Part shown: piece by piece, positions 51,519 to 62,726 of the stretch
Position numbering within the stretch: position 1 is the first letter of the stretch
How the letters are laid out: each line of letters opens with the position of its first letter
Source: Bombus terrestris
Taxonomy: Eukaryota > Arthropoda > Insecta > Hymenoptera > Apidae
Assembly (NCBI RefSeq): GCF_910591885.1
Contig: NC_063275.1
Span: forward strand, 15,550,501-15,614,500
DNA length: 64,000 nucleotides
Direction of reading: 5' to 3'
Program-made: the position numbers and the translations under genes
The notes under the pieces: model-generated
The model's database searches: none
What the model saw: the letters and a program-made list of their open reading frames with translations, nothing else
Told to the model about the DNA's origin: nothing

Positions 51519-53258
51519 TATTTTATATATATATATATGTATTATCTTCTAAATAAATTACTGAAAAACAATTTGAAGACATTATAACACAGGCGCGAAA
51601 CATAAGGCTTCCAGAGAATATGATCTTCGGATAATTGCTAATATCTTTTAATTGGTCCACTTCATATTTATTGCAGAAGAAATTAGTCTGAGTGGCTAGG
51701 AGGATAGCTGCAAGAGCTGAGATGCAAGCAAAAGCACTAATTCCAATAAGTGGTCGCGTTGTCATATTGGTAGCGAGACTCAAAGCAGATCGTGCGCTGG
51801 TACTGTCCAATATGCCTTCATCTGTAAATCCTGCAGATCTGTTATCTACAAAAGAAAAATATTTCATAAAATCTAGAAATGAACAGTATGTTATGGTTGA
51901 ATTCTTGTTTTCTCCTACAATTATTTTATTGTCTTATAACTCAAGTTTGTCTTACATTATTTTATTTTAGCTATAAAATATGAATGTTCTTCCTTACCTG
52001 GATTAGATTCAGCTAGTTCCATGTCCACTCGCAGTTCATCAAATTTCTTGCCCTTTGATGTTACTACAATGAGAAATCTAATAATTTTGGTAAGCATTCG
52101 TATCTTATCTTTATCAACATTAAGTAAGTTTCCTACTAATGCCATAATTGGACATTCTATTTGATGAGCCATTTCCCAAGCTAATTTTCTACACTTTTCT
52201 GAACAGTATTGAGCCACAGGGCAGTATGAGCAAGGAATTAAATTATAGCTTCTTGATAAACAGTGATGACAATGTGTATAATACCTGTAAATTATATAAG
52301 TTATATATGATAGTAGATATATTAATATAAATAGATTTACCTTTGTGTATAAATAACATAAGCATATGGATTTTCAATAGTAACTACATCTCCTGGTTTA
52401 AATTCTTTTGTAGCTACTAAGTGACGTCCATATTTTTCAGAAAAAGAAATGCTGATGCCATCACTAGCAGCAGGAGCCTCTTTACTTGGACCATAAGCTA
52501 ACTTTAAAGGACCTTCATCAGCTAAGTATCTTAGCCGTTTTTCCATATCATTATCTTTGGATATTCCATTAGAATCATTGATTAAATCTTTCTTTTCATT
52601 GATGCTAAAATTTTTACTTGTATCTTCTGAAAGTTTAACCTTTCCATTTCTATATCTTACACCTCCAGGTTCCTCATTTATTTTTTCTGATAAACACATA
52701 TTCTTAAGTGTTTCTATATCAATATGATCATCCTTTGTAAGTTGTAATCTTTTCTTAATTTCTTCGATAGCCTTGGCTCCCCTTTCTTTCAGATTTTTTC
52801 TTTTTTCTTCTGGATATCCAAGACTTAAAGCAGCATCAATATCTATCAAACATTCTTTGAACATTTGTTTTCTGTATAAAGCAGCAGACCGATTGGCATA
52901 AGCATATGACATAAGTTCATTATCATTTGCATATGCTAAACTCATTGTATAATATTTTATAGCTTCATTATCATCACCCATTACAAAATGTTGGTTTCCT
53001 AAGATTTTTCAAGTATAATAACTGAACAAATTACTTATATTTATTTATAATACATCGATAATATTTACTACCTTCTTCTCTATAGTGGATAGAGTCTTCT
53101 TCATTTTTTACTTCAGGAATTAATTCTGGAAATTGAGACTTTACCATGTTTTGTAAAATATGACCAATAAGAGATTCACATTCTTTTTGTAAACCATACC
53201 CTGCATGTGATATATTAGTTTGTTTCAAATTTAATACTAATTCCTTTGCTATATCCAT
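50898..53258 (-). CDS. SMYD4: SMYD4-like SET and MYND domain protein
   Basis: Five exons (53072-53258, 52341-52998, 51998-52284, 51562-51845, 50898-51389) join in phase to 635 residues. The N-terminal part carries TPR-like helices (GNQHFVMGDDNEAIKYYTMS and YANRSAALYRKQMFKECL). The SET domain begins near residue 255 (GRHLVATKEFKPGDVVTIE) and is split by a MYND zinc finger (about 284-325: CHHC, PCSYC, QYCSEKC, AHQIEC). The catalytic half has NHSCAPN (493-499), ITRALRPIYPGDQIFTNYG and the post-SET cysteines of FFECDCIAC. SMYD4 proteins are lysine methyltransferase family members with roles reported in heart and muscle development; the substrate here is unknown. Human SMYD4 is about 804 residues, so this model is short, mainly after the SET domain. 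Start is the first Met of exon 1. Confidence 0.9.
51431..51540. repeat. (TA)n microsatellite in a SMYD4 intron
   Basis: A long run of alternating T and A, interrupted by AATAATTTA-like pieces, lies in the intron between 51390 and 51561. Its two ends are inversely related (AAATAATT / AATTATTT), so it could form a cruciform or RNA hairpin. Confidence 0.85.
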
Positions 53259-54400
53259 ATTGCTCTGGAAAAATCTTGTTACATAAAAAATATATATTAT
53301 AACATTTATAAGTATTTTACAAATTAATTAAAATTATACATAGATAAAAAATAAATTTATTATATAAATTTTTTATGTAAATGTGTATCATATGTTTTAT
53401 AAAAAAGAAGAATAAAGAGAAACCTGTTTGTTCATATATTACTTGTACACTAGATAAAAAGGTACTGAATGGACTGTGGTGTTAACTATGTACTGGTTGA
53501 AGCAAAACTGAGAGGTGAAACTAAAATTACCTCAAGTGAGTTGATAGAGGGAAGCAGAAACTGTATGACTATGTAACCAAGTTTTAAATCATTTGTTAAA
53601 TTAGACAGATTAGAGATTACTTATATAAAAGTTATAAAGATGCCTAAACCTTTATATTTCGTACATATAATATTTAAATATTCTCTTCATTTTTATCTGT
53701 AAAAGGAATTTAAAAATGTGGAACAACTGAATTTTTTAAGTAAGCTAATATGTTATATATTTTGTAATATACATTTCAAGTTTTTTATTTCATCATCCTT
53801 GGCTGGTATCATTTAAGTTAATGTCATTACATTTATTAAGTACAATTTGCAAAAATAGTTATGTTTAACATAATTAAAATATTACATATCAACAAGAAAA
53901 AACGCAAAAAATCTAAAGTTTACAGTTATTTAAACAATATAGATGTTAGAAATCGTTTTTTTCAGTCATATTGCATGAGCATTTTATAATGAGAACAATT
54001 TGGCATCAATCCAGATATGAAGCTGCTAGAGCGTTGAAGTTTAAATACAGTCTTTAATTAGATATACATATATATATACACACGAGATATACATGAGCAC
54101 TAATATTTATATAAACAATAGTTAATGTTGAATATATCTAATAAAACATAATATTTGGACACTATAGCAATGAATTTAATATCAGAAAGGTAAAAACAAC
54201 TTTAAGAAACATTAAATGAAAGAATTATGATTAATTTATTAGGAGCTTATCACATAACAACAATTAATCAACATGTATGACATGAAAAATGCATAAATTT
54301 ATAACATAATATATATTATATCCATTAGAAGACATGAGACCATAATAGTATAAAAAGTTTATTTCACATTATAAAAAAATTATATGGATATTTGACTAGA
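53259..54400. other. Intergenic: SMYD4 promoter side and PFDN4 3' flank
   Basis: Very AT-rich. I see no exon or repeat beyond short TA runs near 54060-54090. Confidence 0.45.
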
Positions 54401-55077
54401 TTAATCCTCCTCTGCTTCTAAATTTATACGGGTACCAAATTTTGCATATAGTTGTGTTTTTAACTCAGTTATAATATTCTTCAAATCGACACATTTGCTT
54501 TCCAAATTAAAGATTTCCTTTTTCTTCTTTTCTTTAATCTCATCTAAGTAATTCTAAAATCATGAACAACAGGAAGAATATTAAATATTTTATCATTTTG
54601 TATGAAAATAATAGCAATACTTGTCTCCAAGAACACGAAGTGTGCTATTGAGAATTATGTACCTGTGTCTTTTCTAAGTCTTCGTAAATAAAAACTTCAC
54701 CAATGTAATATGGAATTTTTGCATCTTCATCCAAAAGAACTATTTCATCACAAGCATCTTCTAAGTTCTTTAATTCATTCTACAAAAGACAGTATAGTAT
54801 ATATAAAATTATACATGTCCAAATAAGGTTACAAGAGGTATGAGGTAAGGACTAGCGCTAGATTAGTTAATACCTGTTTAATTTTTAATTCTTCCTTTAA
54901 GTCATCCATTTTAGCATTCTGCCTTGCAAATTTATTAATTTTTTGTTGATCTTCGTACGTAATATAAACATCAGAGTCCTATAACGCAAAATAGGTTAGA
55001 TTTATGTTTAAAATAAAATGTAGGTGATTCTTACGTACTGGTTGGAATCCAGCTTGAACATTTTTTCGTGCTGACAT
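54401..55077 (-). CDS. PFDN4: Prefoldin subunit 4
   Basis: Four exons (55039-55077, 54874-54978, 54663-54779, 54401-54553), all joined in phase 0, give 137 residues, close to human PFDN4 (134). Prefoldin is the hexameric cytosolic co-chaperone that captures unfolded actin and tubulin and passes them to CCT. PFDN4 is a beta-type subunit: two coiled-coil helices flank a short beta-hairpin region. Visible family blocks are DVYITYEDQQKINKFARQNA, LEDACDEIVLLD, IPYYIGEVFI and the near-invariant C-terminus LYAKFGTRINLEAEED. The start is the only Met in exon 1 (MSARKNVQAGFQP). It lies between SMYD4 and tRNA-Gln on the same strand. Confidence 0.95.
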
Positions 55078-55586
55078 ATTTGTTACTTGTATGCTATAAC
55101 TGTTTAATTCGCCGTCTAATGGCAACCTAAATAACAATTTTGAAACAATAATGTCTAGTAGTCACGACTCACAACATTATTTTATGAAGCTAATATCTTT
55201 AAAAGCGACTAATGGTTGTTGGAAATGCATCAATAAGTGTATTCTTTCTAAAGGCGCTTGTGCAATTTATCTAGCTAAGTAACATAGATACATACATCTT
55301 TTAACAAATTAAACTATTATTTCTTAACTGCATACAAGATTAACTATTAAGGTTACAAAAATCAATAATAATAAATATGACTAATTTAATTATATGGATT
55401 ATTTTGTTAATAAATTTTCAAATGTTCTTTTGCATTAAATCTAATTTGCCATTTTTATATTTTCTGTTATTAATTTTAAGTAACATACAATTTATTAATG
55501 AATGGAAAAGGTAAGTAGAATGATTATATTATTGTTTAATGTATAAGAATATATAAATATACATACATGACAAAAAAAAAATACAA
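55078..55586. other. PFDN4 upstream region
   Basis: No exon is seen. The 3' end carries the tRNA terminator tract on the minus strand. Confidence 0.4.
55572..55581 (-). terminator. Pol III T-tract terminator of tRNA-Gln
   Basis: A run of ten A on the plus strand is ten T on the transcript strand, six bases after the tRNA 3' end. This is a strong RNA polymerase III terminator. Confidence 0.8.
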
Positions 55587-55658
55587 AGGTCCCACCGAGA
55601 TTTGAACTCGGATCGCTGGATTCAGAGTCCAGAGTGCTAACCATTACACCATGGGACC
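55587..55658 (-). tRNA. tRNA-Gln: tRNA-Gln (anticodon CTG)
   Basis: The 72-nt sequence folds as a full cloverleaf. The acceptor stem is GGTCCCA / TGGGACC with a T discriminator. The D arm includes GGTTAGCAC, the anticodon stem CTGGA / TCCAG holds the loop CTCTGAA (anticodon CTG), and the T arm is CGAGT-TCAAATC-TCGGT... closing correctly. The T-loop B box (GAGTTCAAATC) and D-arm A box are present. No intron. It reads CAG codons. Confidence 0.97.
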
Positions 55659-56043
55659 TTGTAAATTTTCTTTTGTTATAAACTATTCATGTAGTTATTT
55701 AGAATAATTTTAACTTAAATTAAAAATGTTTTTTTTCTTTGTGATAATTTTCGCTGTGTATATTTGCATATGTATATGTACATTTAATCATGAAAAATGG
55801 TAATTTATGATTCAATGCATTTATTTATATCGATATTACATATTACATATATATATTTATAAATATATATTATGTATTTTTTGATTTATATAATACAGAA
55901 ACTTATAACTTTTACAAAAAAATTACTTACATTTTACAAACAATATAAAATATCACTAATAAATACAATGTAGCACTTCCTTTTTATTAGTAGATATAAG
56001 ATAATAATAGATTTATGAAGTAGTATTAACATTATTTACGTAT
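55659..56043. other. Spacer between tRNA-Gln and THUMPD1
   Basis: AT-rich 3' flank of THUMPD1 and 5' flank of the tRNA. No feature is recognisable. Confidence 0.4.
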
Positions 56044-57212
56044 TTAATTTTTTGATTCTTCGTTGTCATGAATTATTTCTGTCATTAAATGTTTGTCTTC
56101 TGTTATATTTGTTTTATCAGGGTTTGTCACTTTCTTTTCCTCGATGGAGGCATTTTCTTCCTTCTGTTTTATAGTATTTGTGGGTTCTTTGATGTTACAT
56201 ATTTCTAGTAAATTATATTTTTTAAATTTATAGTAATTTGGAGCAATAGACATAAGACAGAAACCACGTATCATTTCAACAATTACAGCAAGTTCTGGAT
56301 TTTTCAAATCTGCTTTATTTCCAGGATTCTTTTTGTTTATTATTTCTGCTAAGTCTTTAATTACTTCATCTCTGTGTATATTATTGTTACTATGGCGACT
56401 ATAATAAAATTAGATTGATATTTATATTAAAAGTTTAATAAAATTATAAACAATTTGTAGATTAAAAGACCTACTTGAATACAATACTAAATGTTTTTGG
56501 TTCCTGTGCAAAATATTTTTCAAACATTACATCTGCTTTAGATTTAATGTCATTCATATTGGCTTTACAGATAACTTCAATTGGAAGTAATCTTAATAAA
56601 AATCTTGTGCGTTGCTGTTTCGTGTTATCCAATTCACTAATAATTTTAGTAACTAATTCTAATGGATTTGTCAAAGTACTTTTTATAAAAATTACATTCT
56701 TCACACCAGTATCAACTACCTAATAAAAAAATTATAAATATCTAGTCTTTCGAAGACAAATATATCTGATAAATTCACCTGGAATCTTCTGGCATTTATT
56801 GTCTTTGAATATTCTGCTTTTAATTCATTAATTTGTTTGTTTAATGCAACTGAAATATCATCTTCGTTATCAATGTTCTTTGTCTCATTCACAGAATCAT
56901 CTTTCTCAGATTTTTCTTTGGAATTATCATTATCGAAGTCCTTGAAGTTAAAAAAATTTGACAATCTTACATTACTACGTGCGTTTATATTATTGCTGAA
57001 TTTCACTGTACCTTTGTGGTAACTGGTCCATAAATTTCATCAGCAAATTCATTAAGTAATTTATACGCATCGCGTATACATTCTTTTTCAGAAAAATTGC
57101 ATGTGCATAAGAAACCTTTTATACCTGGTTCCAAATTGAATTGTTTACGTCTTTTTTGGTTATAATTATGATTATGAAAGTAACTCTCTTTCTTTCGCTT
57201 TTGGACGTACAT
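56044..57212 (-). CDS. THUMPD1: THUMP domain-containing protein 1 (Tan1-type)
   Basis: Four exons (57012-57212, 56779-56940, 56475-56719, 56044-56398) make 320 residues. THUMPD1/Tan1 is the RNA-binding adaptor that lets NAT10/Kre33 form N4-acetylcytidine on Ser and Leu tRNAs. Family blocks are GIKGFLCTCNFSEKECIRDAYKLL..., an acidic linker, INARRFQVVDTGVKN, then the THUMP domain (about residues 115-240: NVIFIKSTL, QQRTRFLLRLLPIEVICKAN, FSIVF, NPELAVIVEMIRGFCLMS, KYNLLEIC). The C-terminal tail is charged and disordered. The first intron is about 71 bp; its interior happens to be open in one frame, which could mislead gene prediction. The vertebrate protein is about 353 residues. Confidence 0.92.
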
Positions 57213-57413
57213 CGTTATTAGAAACTCCTGTATTATGGATTTTACTTTATTTATTTAGAAGATAAAAAGATTTCCTGAAAAATATATTTTTATTTTGTAT
57301 AATAGATAATAAAAACAAGCATGTGGTACTATTTACTAATATTTCCTGTGGAGAGCTGTGCAAATCTAATAAATTAAATGTAAAATTTTTAGTATTAGAT
57401 TCTATGTATATTA
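57213..57413. other. THUMPD1 5' flank
   Basis: No exon is visible between the THUMPD1 start codon and the mariner remnant. Confidence 0.35.
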
Positions 57414-57628
57414 TTAGGTCATCCCATAAGTTCGTGCCGACTTTTGTGTATACATTTCATGTGTCGATTTATAAACATACGGCGATAAGGGACCGATGCA
57501 CTTGAAAAATGGGAAGAAGTTGTACAACGAGAGAGGGATTACATTTTTTTATGAAACTGAAAGGTATGTAAACAATCTTAACATACATAACCGCTCGAAA
57601 AACGGAACGAACTTATGGGATGACCTAA
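57414..57628 (+). mobile_element. Mariner-family deletion derivative (215 bp)
   Basis: Near-perfect terminal inverted repeats begin TTAGGTCATCCCATAAGTTC at the left and are mirrored at the right end (CTTATGGGATGACCTAA). They are flanked by TA target-site duplications (57412-57413 and 57629-57630). Inside, at about 57499-57552, a plus-strand frame encodes LEKWEEVVQRERDYIFL and a stop, matching the C-terminal end of mariner transposases. The catalytic region is entirely missing, so the copy is non-autonomous. Confidence 0.88.
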
Positions 57629-57630
57629 TA

Positions 57631-58399
57631 AATACTTACGCTTTTATATAATAAAATATTTTCACATTAATTAATCAAAATATGAAACTAATTATACTTT
57701 TTAAATGATTTAGTTTATTGGTATGTTTGTAATTACATACAGATATACTCAACTTATTCGTATATCATTCGATCTAAGAGCCCTCTTACTGTACCTATAT
57801 GTCATTTCCAATTATTTTCCAACACTAATTTCTATGTAATTTGTACATAGTATGTATAAATATAATCGTAAACTAAATTTACAATAGCATCAATTATATA
57901 ATATAATTTTCTATTTTTCTATATAAGTATTAATAATATGTGCAATTGTAGAAATATGTAAAAATATATAAAAAGTATATAAAAAAACAAAAATACGTAT
58001 TATGCTAAAATGTGTAAAGTATATTACTATATAGTTAGCTAGTTCAGTTATAAATTTCGGCACCTTAATACCAGAATTATGTTAGGCGATACGCTTCATT
58101 GTAATGACATAACAATAATAATAGAATATATTACAATTTAAAGGTGTTTCATTTTAACATTTCGGCGAACTGTATGACAAAAATCTTTGTGTTTATATCA
58201 TAAGATTTTTTTGTTAAAAAGTTAAAAAAAAGTGAATTGATCGATTCTTTATCTGATGTGAATTAAGTCTTTATGATCTTTTGTGTTTATGTTGATTGTA
58301 ATAATTCTTTCAAAGAAATTCTTATATCTATATAATTTTCATTGTTTTTATAATATTTATATTAAAGAAGAATTAAATAATATAAAAGAAAGTTATTAC
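57631..58399. other. AT-rich spacer right of the mariner remnant
   Basis: No exon or repeat is recognisable. Confidence 0.35.
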
Positions 58400-58560
58400 C
58401 GTTTCTTTTATTTTCATTTGCAGATTTTTGGATTGTTCTGTAACAATAGCTTTGCTAACTGCATCATTGCATGTTTCGACAACAAGATTTGATGTTATTG
58501 AATTGGTTATAACATTATGATTTATAATACTTTTATTTTTATTTTGAATAGATCTTGTTG
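58400..58560 (-). other. Unrecognised coding-like exon
   Basis: A minus-strand frame reads smoothly (NVITNSITSNLVVETCNDAV, then SKAIVTEQSKNLQMKIKET) up to a GTAATA donor at 58399. Codon composition is protein-like, unlike the flanking DNA. The acceptor is uncertain; CAACAAG near 58555 is one candidate. I do not recognise the family. Confidence 0.3.
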
Positions 58561-58745
58561 ATATTTTATGGCATTTTATTAAGGTTTTATAAACTTTTAC
58601 TATTTATTTCCTGAAAAGCTTTTTCTTCCATAAACTTTCTATTTCTGAATGTAAAATTTAATTTTTTTTGTTATTAACATAATTTCGATACTATTTTAAT
58701 ACTATTTTAATACTATTAAATACTATTTTATCTCAAAATTTTATT

Positions 58746-58891
58746 CTAATATAAGTGTCTGTTTAAACTTTCATCTGAAAGTAGCTCTATGTAAGATGTA
58801 GATCCATGTTTATCAACTTCTTTCATTATCTCTAGCAAATTTTGTAATAAAAAGGCAGGAAGTTTCACAGTTGGCACAAATTTCATATTAT
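58746..58891 (-). other. Unrecognised coding-like terminal exon
   Basis: After a TTTTTCTAG acceptor, a minus-strand frame in phase 1 encodes NMKFVPTVKLPAFLLQNLLE, then IMKEVDKHGSTSYIELLSDE, and ends SLNRHLY with a stop. It looks like a genuine C-terminus with an amphipathic helix. I cannot assign a family. Confidence 0.35.
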
Positions 58892-59106
58892 CTAGAAAAA
58901 GATTTGAAAACCTTACATTACACATTACTTATACATTATTCATATCATTAAAGTTATTGTACTATATGTTGAAACAAGAGATAATATGTGTTTTTAAGTC
59001 ACTTATAATTTTACCACTTTCAGTCTTAGTTTAAGTTGGCTATCTAGTATTGACAATAAACTGAATGTGTATTTGTTTTTATTTTATTCTGTTCATTATT
59101 TTTTAC

Positions 59107-59194
59107 TTTCATATAAATACATTGCGCATCATGTGGTCTAATCAGAGCTATAAAATCCCAAGAGTAAACTCTCAATGATATTGAGTCTCTGCTG
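59107..59194 (-). other. Unrecognised coding-like exon
   Basis: Bounded by TTTATTTAG and a GTAAAA donor. One frame reads SRDSISLRVYSWDFIALIRP then HDAQCIYMK. Another frame reads QQRLNIIESLLLGFYSSD and stops. Which is used, if either, cannot be decided here. Confidence 0.25.
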
Positions 59195-59861
59195 CTAAAT
59201 AAAATTATGAAGCAAATAATATGAATCTTTTACTACCTTTAAGTATAAAATTTAACATATTTTCTTTTAACATCTACTATCATGACAATTTCTTCAGATT
59301 TATTTCATTGTGGTTTCTTATCTTTTGGTTCTTGAGTATCAGCTATAATTTAAATATAATAATTTATCATACATATGAATGTTTTAATTTACATGAAAAT
59401 ACATATTTAATTCAGTACAATTCCTTTTTTTTTTTTTTTTTGCAATATCTGTATCAAAATTGTCATTGCATTCAATACCTTTCCTAGTAGTGTTACTGGG
59501 AATATATAATTTATTGTACTTATAGGTATGGGAGTATTTAATTCTTTATATATATAGTGTCAAAGTATTTTATTTATTTTTTTCTTTCTGTTTTTCTTGC
59601 AAATTCTCAGTTTATTGAGACCCTACTATTTTATTCTTTTCAAGTTCTAAAAGTAATCTAAACTCGTAATTACATTCACTTATTAATTTTATGATTTTAA
59701 ATAACTTCTTCTGATTACATTAATAAACAAAAATATTACATAACAAAATTTCAACAAGTATTTCATTTATTAATGCATTCAACTACTAAACAAAATTTTT
59801 TATTTTTGGTAAATAAATTGTTGAATCATTTATATAAATATACGAGTTCATCGCAACGAGG

Positions 59862-60163
59862 TTATAATTCATATTGCCTCCAATTTCTTTTAAAACTTTT
59901 ATATACTTGTTCGTGAACTAAATTAAATTCTTCATTAGGATCAGGAAATTCAGAATCTATAATTAGGAATATTTTATTTTGGAATATTTACAATTACAAA
60001 TATATAATAATTAGCAATATTGTAATTATTATATATTGATAGTTTTAAATTTAATCTTTGCTATACATCCTGTGGAATCTGTTATATTTTCCCGCGTATT
60101 TTTCGGCGGCAATTTTAAATCGTAACACATAAGCAAATAAAGAATTACGATTTCACAGTACAT
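59862..60163 (-). CDS. Putative small two-exon gene of unknown function
   Basis: Two exons (60067-60163 and 59862-59956) join exactly in phase to a 63-residue ORF with a stop. The N-terminus MYCEIVILYLLMC is hydrophobic, like a short signal or anchor. The rest is polar and ends in a basic/aromatic stretch (YKSFKRNWRQYEL). The donor is GTATAG and the acceptor is ATTATAG. A second possible donor inside exon 2 (after HEQ, GTATAT) could extend the gene into the candidate exons at 59.2-58.4 kb on the same strand. No family is recognised. This is a tentative call from phase agreement and protein-like composition. Confidence 0.3.
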
Positions 60164-60214
60164 AAAGATAAGTGATACCAATACATATTTAATCATATTA
60201 TTATTTTTTTATCA

Positions 60215-60905
60215 TTATATATTATTATCATTATTATTTTTTGACTCTATGGCTTTCCCATCATACTTTGCTGCTCTTCTTAATGCTTTTTCTTTGATTT
60301 CTGTTAGCTTGCATTTTTCTATCAATATATAATTCAGTGTTGTTATATCTAAACCTAAGATCCATTTCACATATCTTCTTTGTATTCTATGCAGCCTTTC
60401 TTCCATGTTCGAGCCCCATATCTCTGCTTCAAACAGCGCCACGCTCTCTACCAGTGCTCCAAACAGCGCCACGCTCTCTACCAGTGCTCCAAACATTTTC
60501 ATTTTCCTCTTGTAGTCCTGTTTGAAAATTTTTTCTCCCACGCTCCATGTTTTCTTCATTGTTGTTGTTGCTCTCTTTTATCTGTCTTGTATGTGTTTCT
60601 CACCACTGCCGTTTTTCTGTACTATGTACCCTAGGTATCATATCTCGTCTACTTCCTCTAATTCTCTCTCTCCCCATTTCCATTTTTTTTGTCTCCTCTT
60701 GTTCTTTCTTTTTTCGGAAACTACTATCTTGGTCTTTTCCGTGCTCTGATCCAATTCGGTTTCTTTTAAAAATTTTTCGAATCTCCTTAGCATTTCCTTT
60801 AGCTCCTCCTCTCTATCCGCCTATAGCACAATATCGTCTGCATATGGCAATGACCATACCTTCCTTTCTCCTACCACTATGCCCCTCTTTTTCATATAAA
60901 AACAT
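60215..60905 (-). mobile_element. Degenerate non-LTR retrotransposon (LINE) fragment
   Basis: Read on the minus strand, the right part encodes the reverse transcriptase active-site block WSLPYADDIVL, immediately followed by an in-frame stop. Downstream are EELKEMLRRFEKFLKETEL, YLGYIVQKNG, KKTWSVGEKIFKQDYKRKMK, FGALVESVALF and RIQRRYVKWILGLD. This is the RT thumb and C-terminal order of LINE ORF2 proteins found in hymenopteran genomes. Stops and frameshifts break it several times. The 3' side grades into an (ATT)n-like tail at 60180-60240. The 5' part of the element is missing (5' truncation). Confidence 0.85.
60431..60490. repeat. 30-bp tandem duplication inside the LINE fragment
   Basis: The 30-bp unit beginning AAACAGCGCCACGCTCTCTA occurs twice, back to back, without mismatch. 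On the coding strand it duplicates FGALVESVAL in frame. Confidence 0.9.
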
Positions 60906-62726
60906 ATAGATTAATTTAAACACTATAATAAAAAACTATTTCAACTCAAATTTTACGTAACGCATTTCAAGAATTTGCCGAGTAATGTCGTCAAGTGTAT
61001 GTGTTCTGCATTCAGAATAACGAATTGTTTCAGAGACAGTGCTTTGAATAACAAAGACCATATCTGGTATGTAGAATGAATTTAGCTAGACATCAGAGTA
61101 ACGTCGGAACCTTTTATAAATTATAATATACTTTAATTATATTGACATAAATTAGAAAAGTGCAGCATTTACATTTAAATATAAAAGTAATTTTATTTTA
61201 ATATTAAATATTACTTTTCTCAAAAAAAAATATATATATATATATAGGAAATATCTGATAAAAATTTTTGCGAGATTTGTGATTAGAAATAACATTATTA
61301 CTATGTAATATCTTCAATACATTGTATGTATATTTTTACTTTTAGCAGATATATTTAACTTTGACAAGTGTATTTTCGGCATCAGGCAAATCACACGTCA
61401 GTCTGTGGCGTGGCGTCACGAGAATAGCATCGTGGGGTTAATTCTCGTCTCGTTCAGAAATAATATCTACCGACGTAGTACGTACTGTTAATGTTACGAA
61501 TCTGTATATGACTACAAATATTTATTTGTAAATATTTTGAGTGTTCCAACATTCAGACCCCAATGAACTTAGGTAATGTAGTTTTGTTAATAACATTGTG
61601 TTAACTTACCTTTAAGGGAGAAGTATTAATATTGTTATAAGTTTTGGAGCAAACTTGTGTAAACAAATAAGTGAACGAATAAGTGTTACGACAAAGAATT
61701 GAGCAATTTGGTTATGAAAGGTTATGAACATCAACTGAAACGTCGTTTCATTCCCTGAAAGCAACCCTTGCAATTAAGACAATCAGCCACTGTGAATCCG
61801 GTTTCTTTAAAATTGCGATCAATACTGTTCTGTTTGAGTTCTCCTAAGTGGAGCAAGAGAGCGATACCGCTCTTCGATTATGTTTGTGTATATGTATATA
61901 TAACTGAAATGTCATGTGCTTCTTTGTAAAGCGAGAATTGAACTGATAATAGTAATACAGACGACAAATATTGATAGTAAATTGAGAAATGTTCAAAAAT
62001 TTGTAGTTTAATGATGAATTAATAGCGTAGAAATTTTTGAAGCAACTTTATTTATGAATCACAAAATGACATGCTCAAATTTGACGATTAAATATTTACC
62101 AATTATTTTGCTACATTAGCCGATTATTTTTAAAGATATTAATTCAACTATTGTACTTCGTCATAGTTAGCGTATTATCTGCTTTCATAAATACAGTTTT
62201 ATAAAATACTAAGTTATAGGTATAGTCTATTGTTTATCGTTTTTCTTCCCATCACTGGGAACTTTTTATTAATCTGCGGTAGTTTTGTGTGACGTCGGTT
62301 TGTCGGTTTAGATAACAACACGTATACTCACGTTTATACTGTAATAATGTCCTCGGTGATTTTGTAATTTCTTATTTCTGTTTTATTGTGAAGACGTTTA
62401 CTCGACACATTCATTAAGAAAAATCTTTTCTTTTGTTACATTTCGTTAAGTCTTATATCTCTCTTTGTTAATTTAGTCTTTTCAGATAATATCTTTCGTA
62501 ATAAATTTCTGTCTTTTGAATGTTAAGATTATACTCTGAATTTAATTATCTATAAGATTTATAACATAGATTTTTTTCTATACCATTAGGTACGTGACTA
62601 CACGACCTATCGCATATGAGTTAGATAACATGAGTTTGAATTACGTAGAATCACATATAGATCAGTTATATCGAGTTTAGTTACTTGTAACGAAAAGCAA
62701 GTGAACGTACACCGGAGGAATGAAGT
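60906..62726. other. Intergenic and 5' region of the RGS-like gene
   Basis: No exon is supported. A moderately CpG-rich patch at 61370-61500 could be a promoter. A (TA)n run lies at about 61230-61246. An upstream start codon overlapping the next gene lies at 62720. Confidence 0.4.

Noticed and set aside
56941..57011. Open frame joining THUMPD1 exons 1 and 2 (KFSNNINARSNVRLSNFFNF)
   Set aside because: The segment has a GTACAG donor-like start and an AACTTCAAG acceptor, and its removal restores the family alignment, so it is treated as a 71-bp intron.
59221..59487. 88-codon plus-strand frame, Phe/Ile/Tyr-rich
   Set aside because: Composition is that of AT-rich noncoding DNA with a T tract.
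60337..60909. Several plus-strand open frames of 62-120 codons
   Set aside because: They are antisense to the LINE fragment, whose minus-strand reading explains the region.
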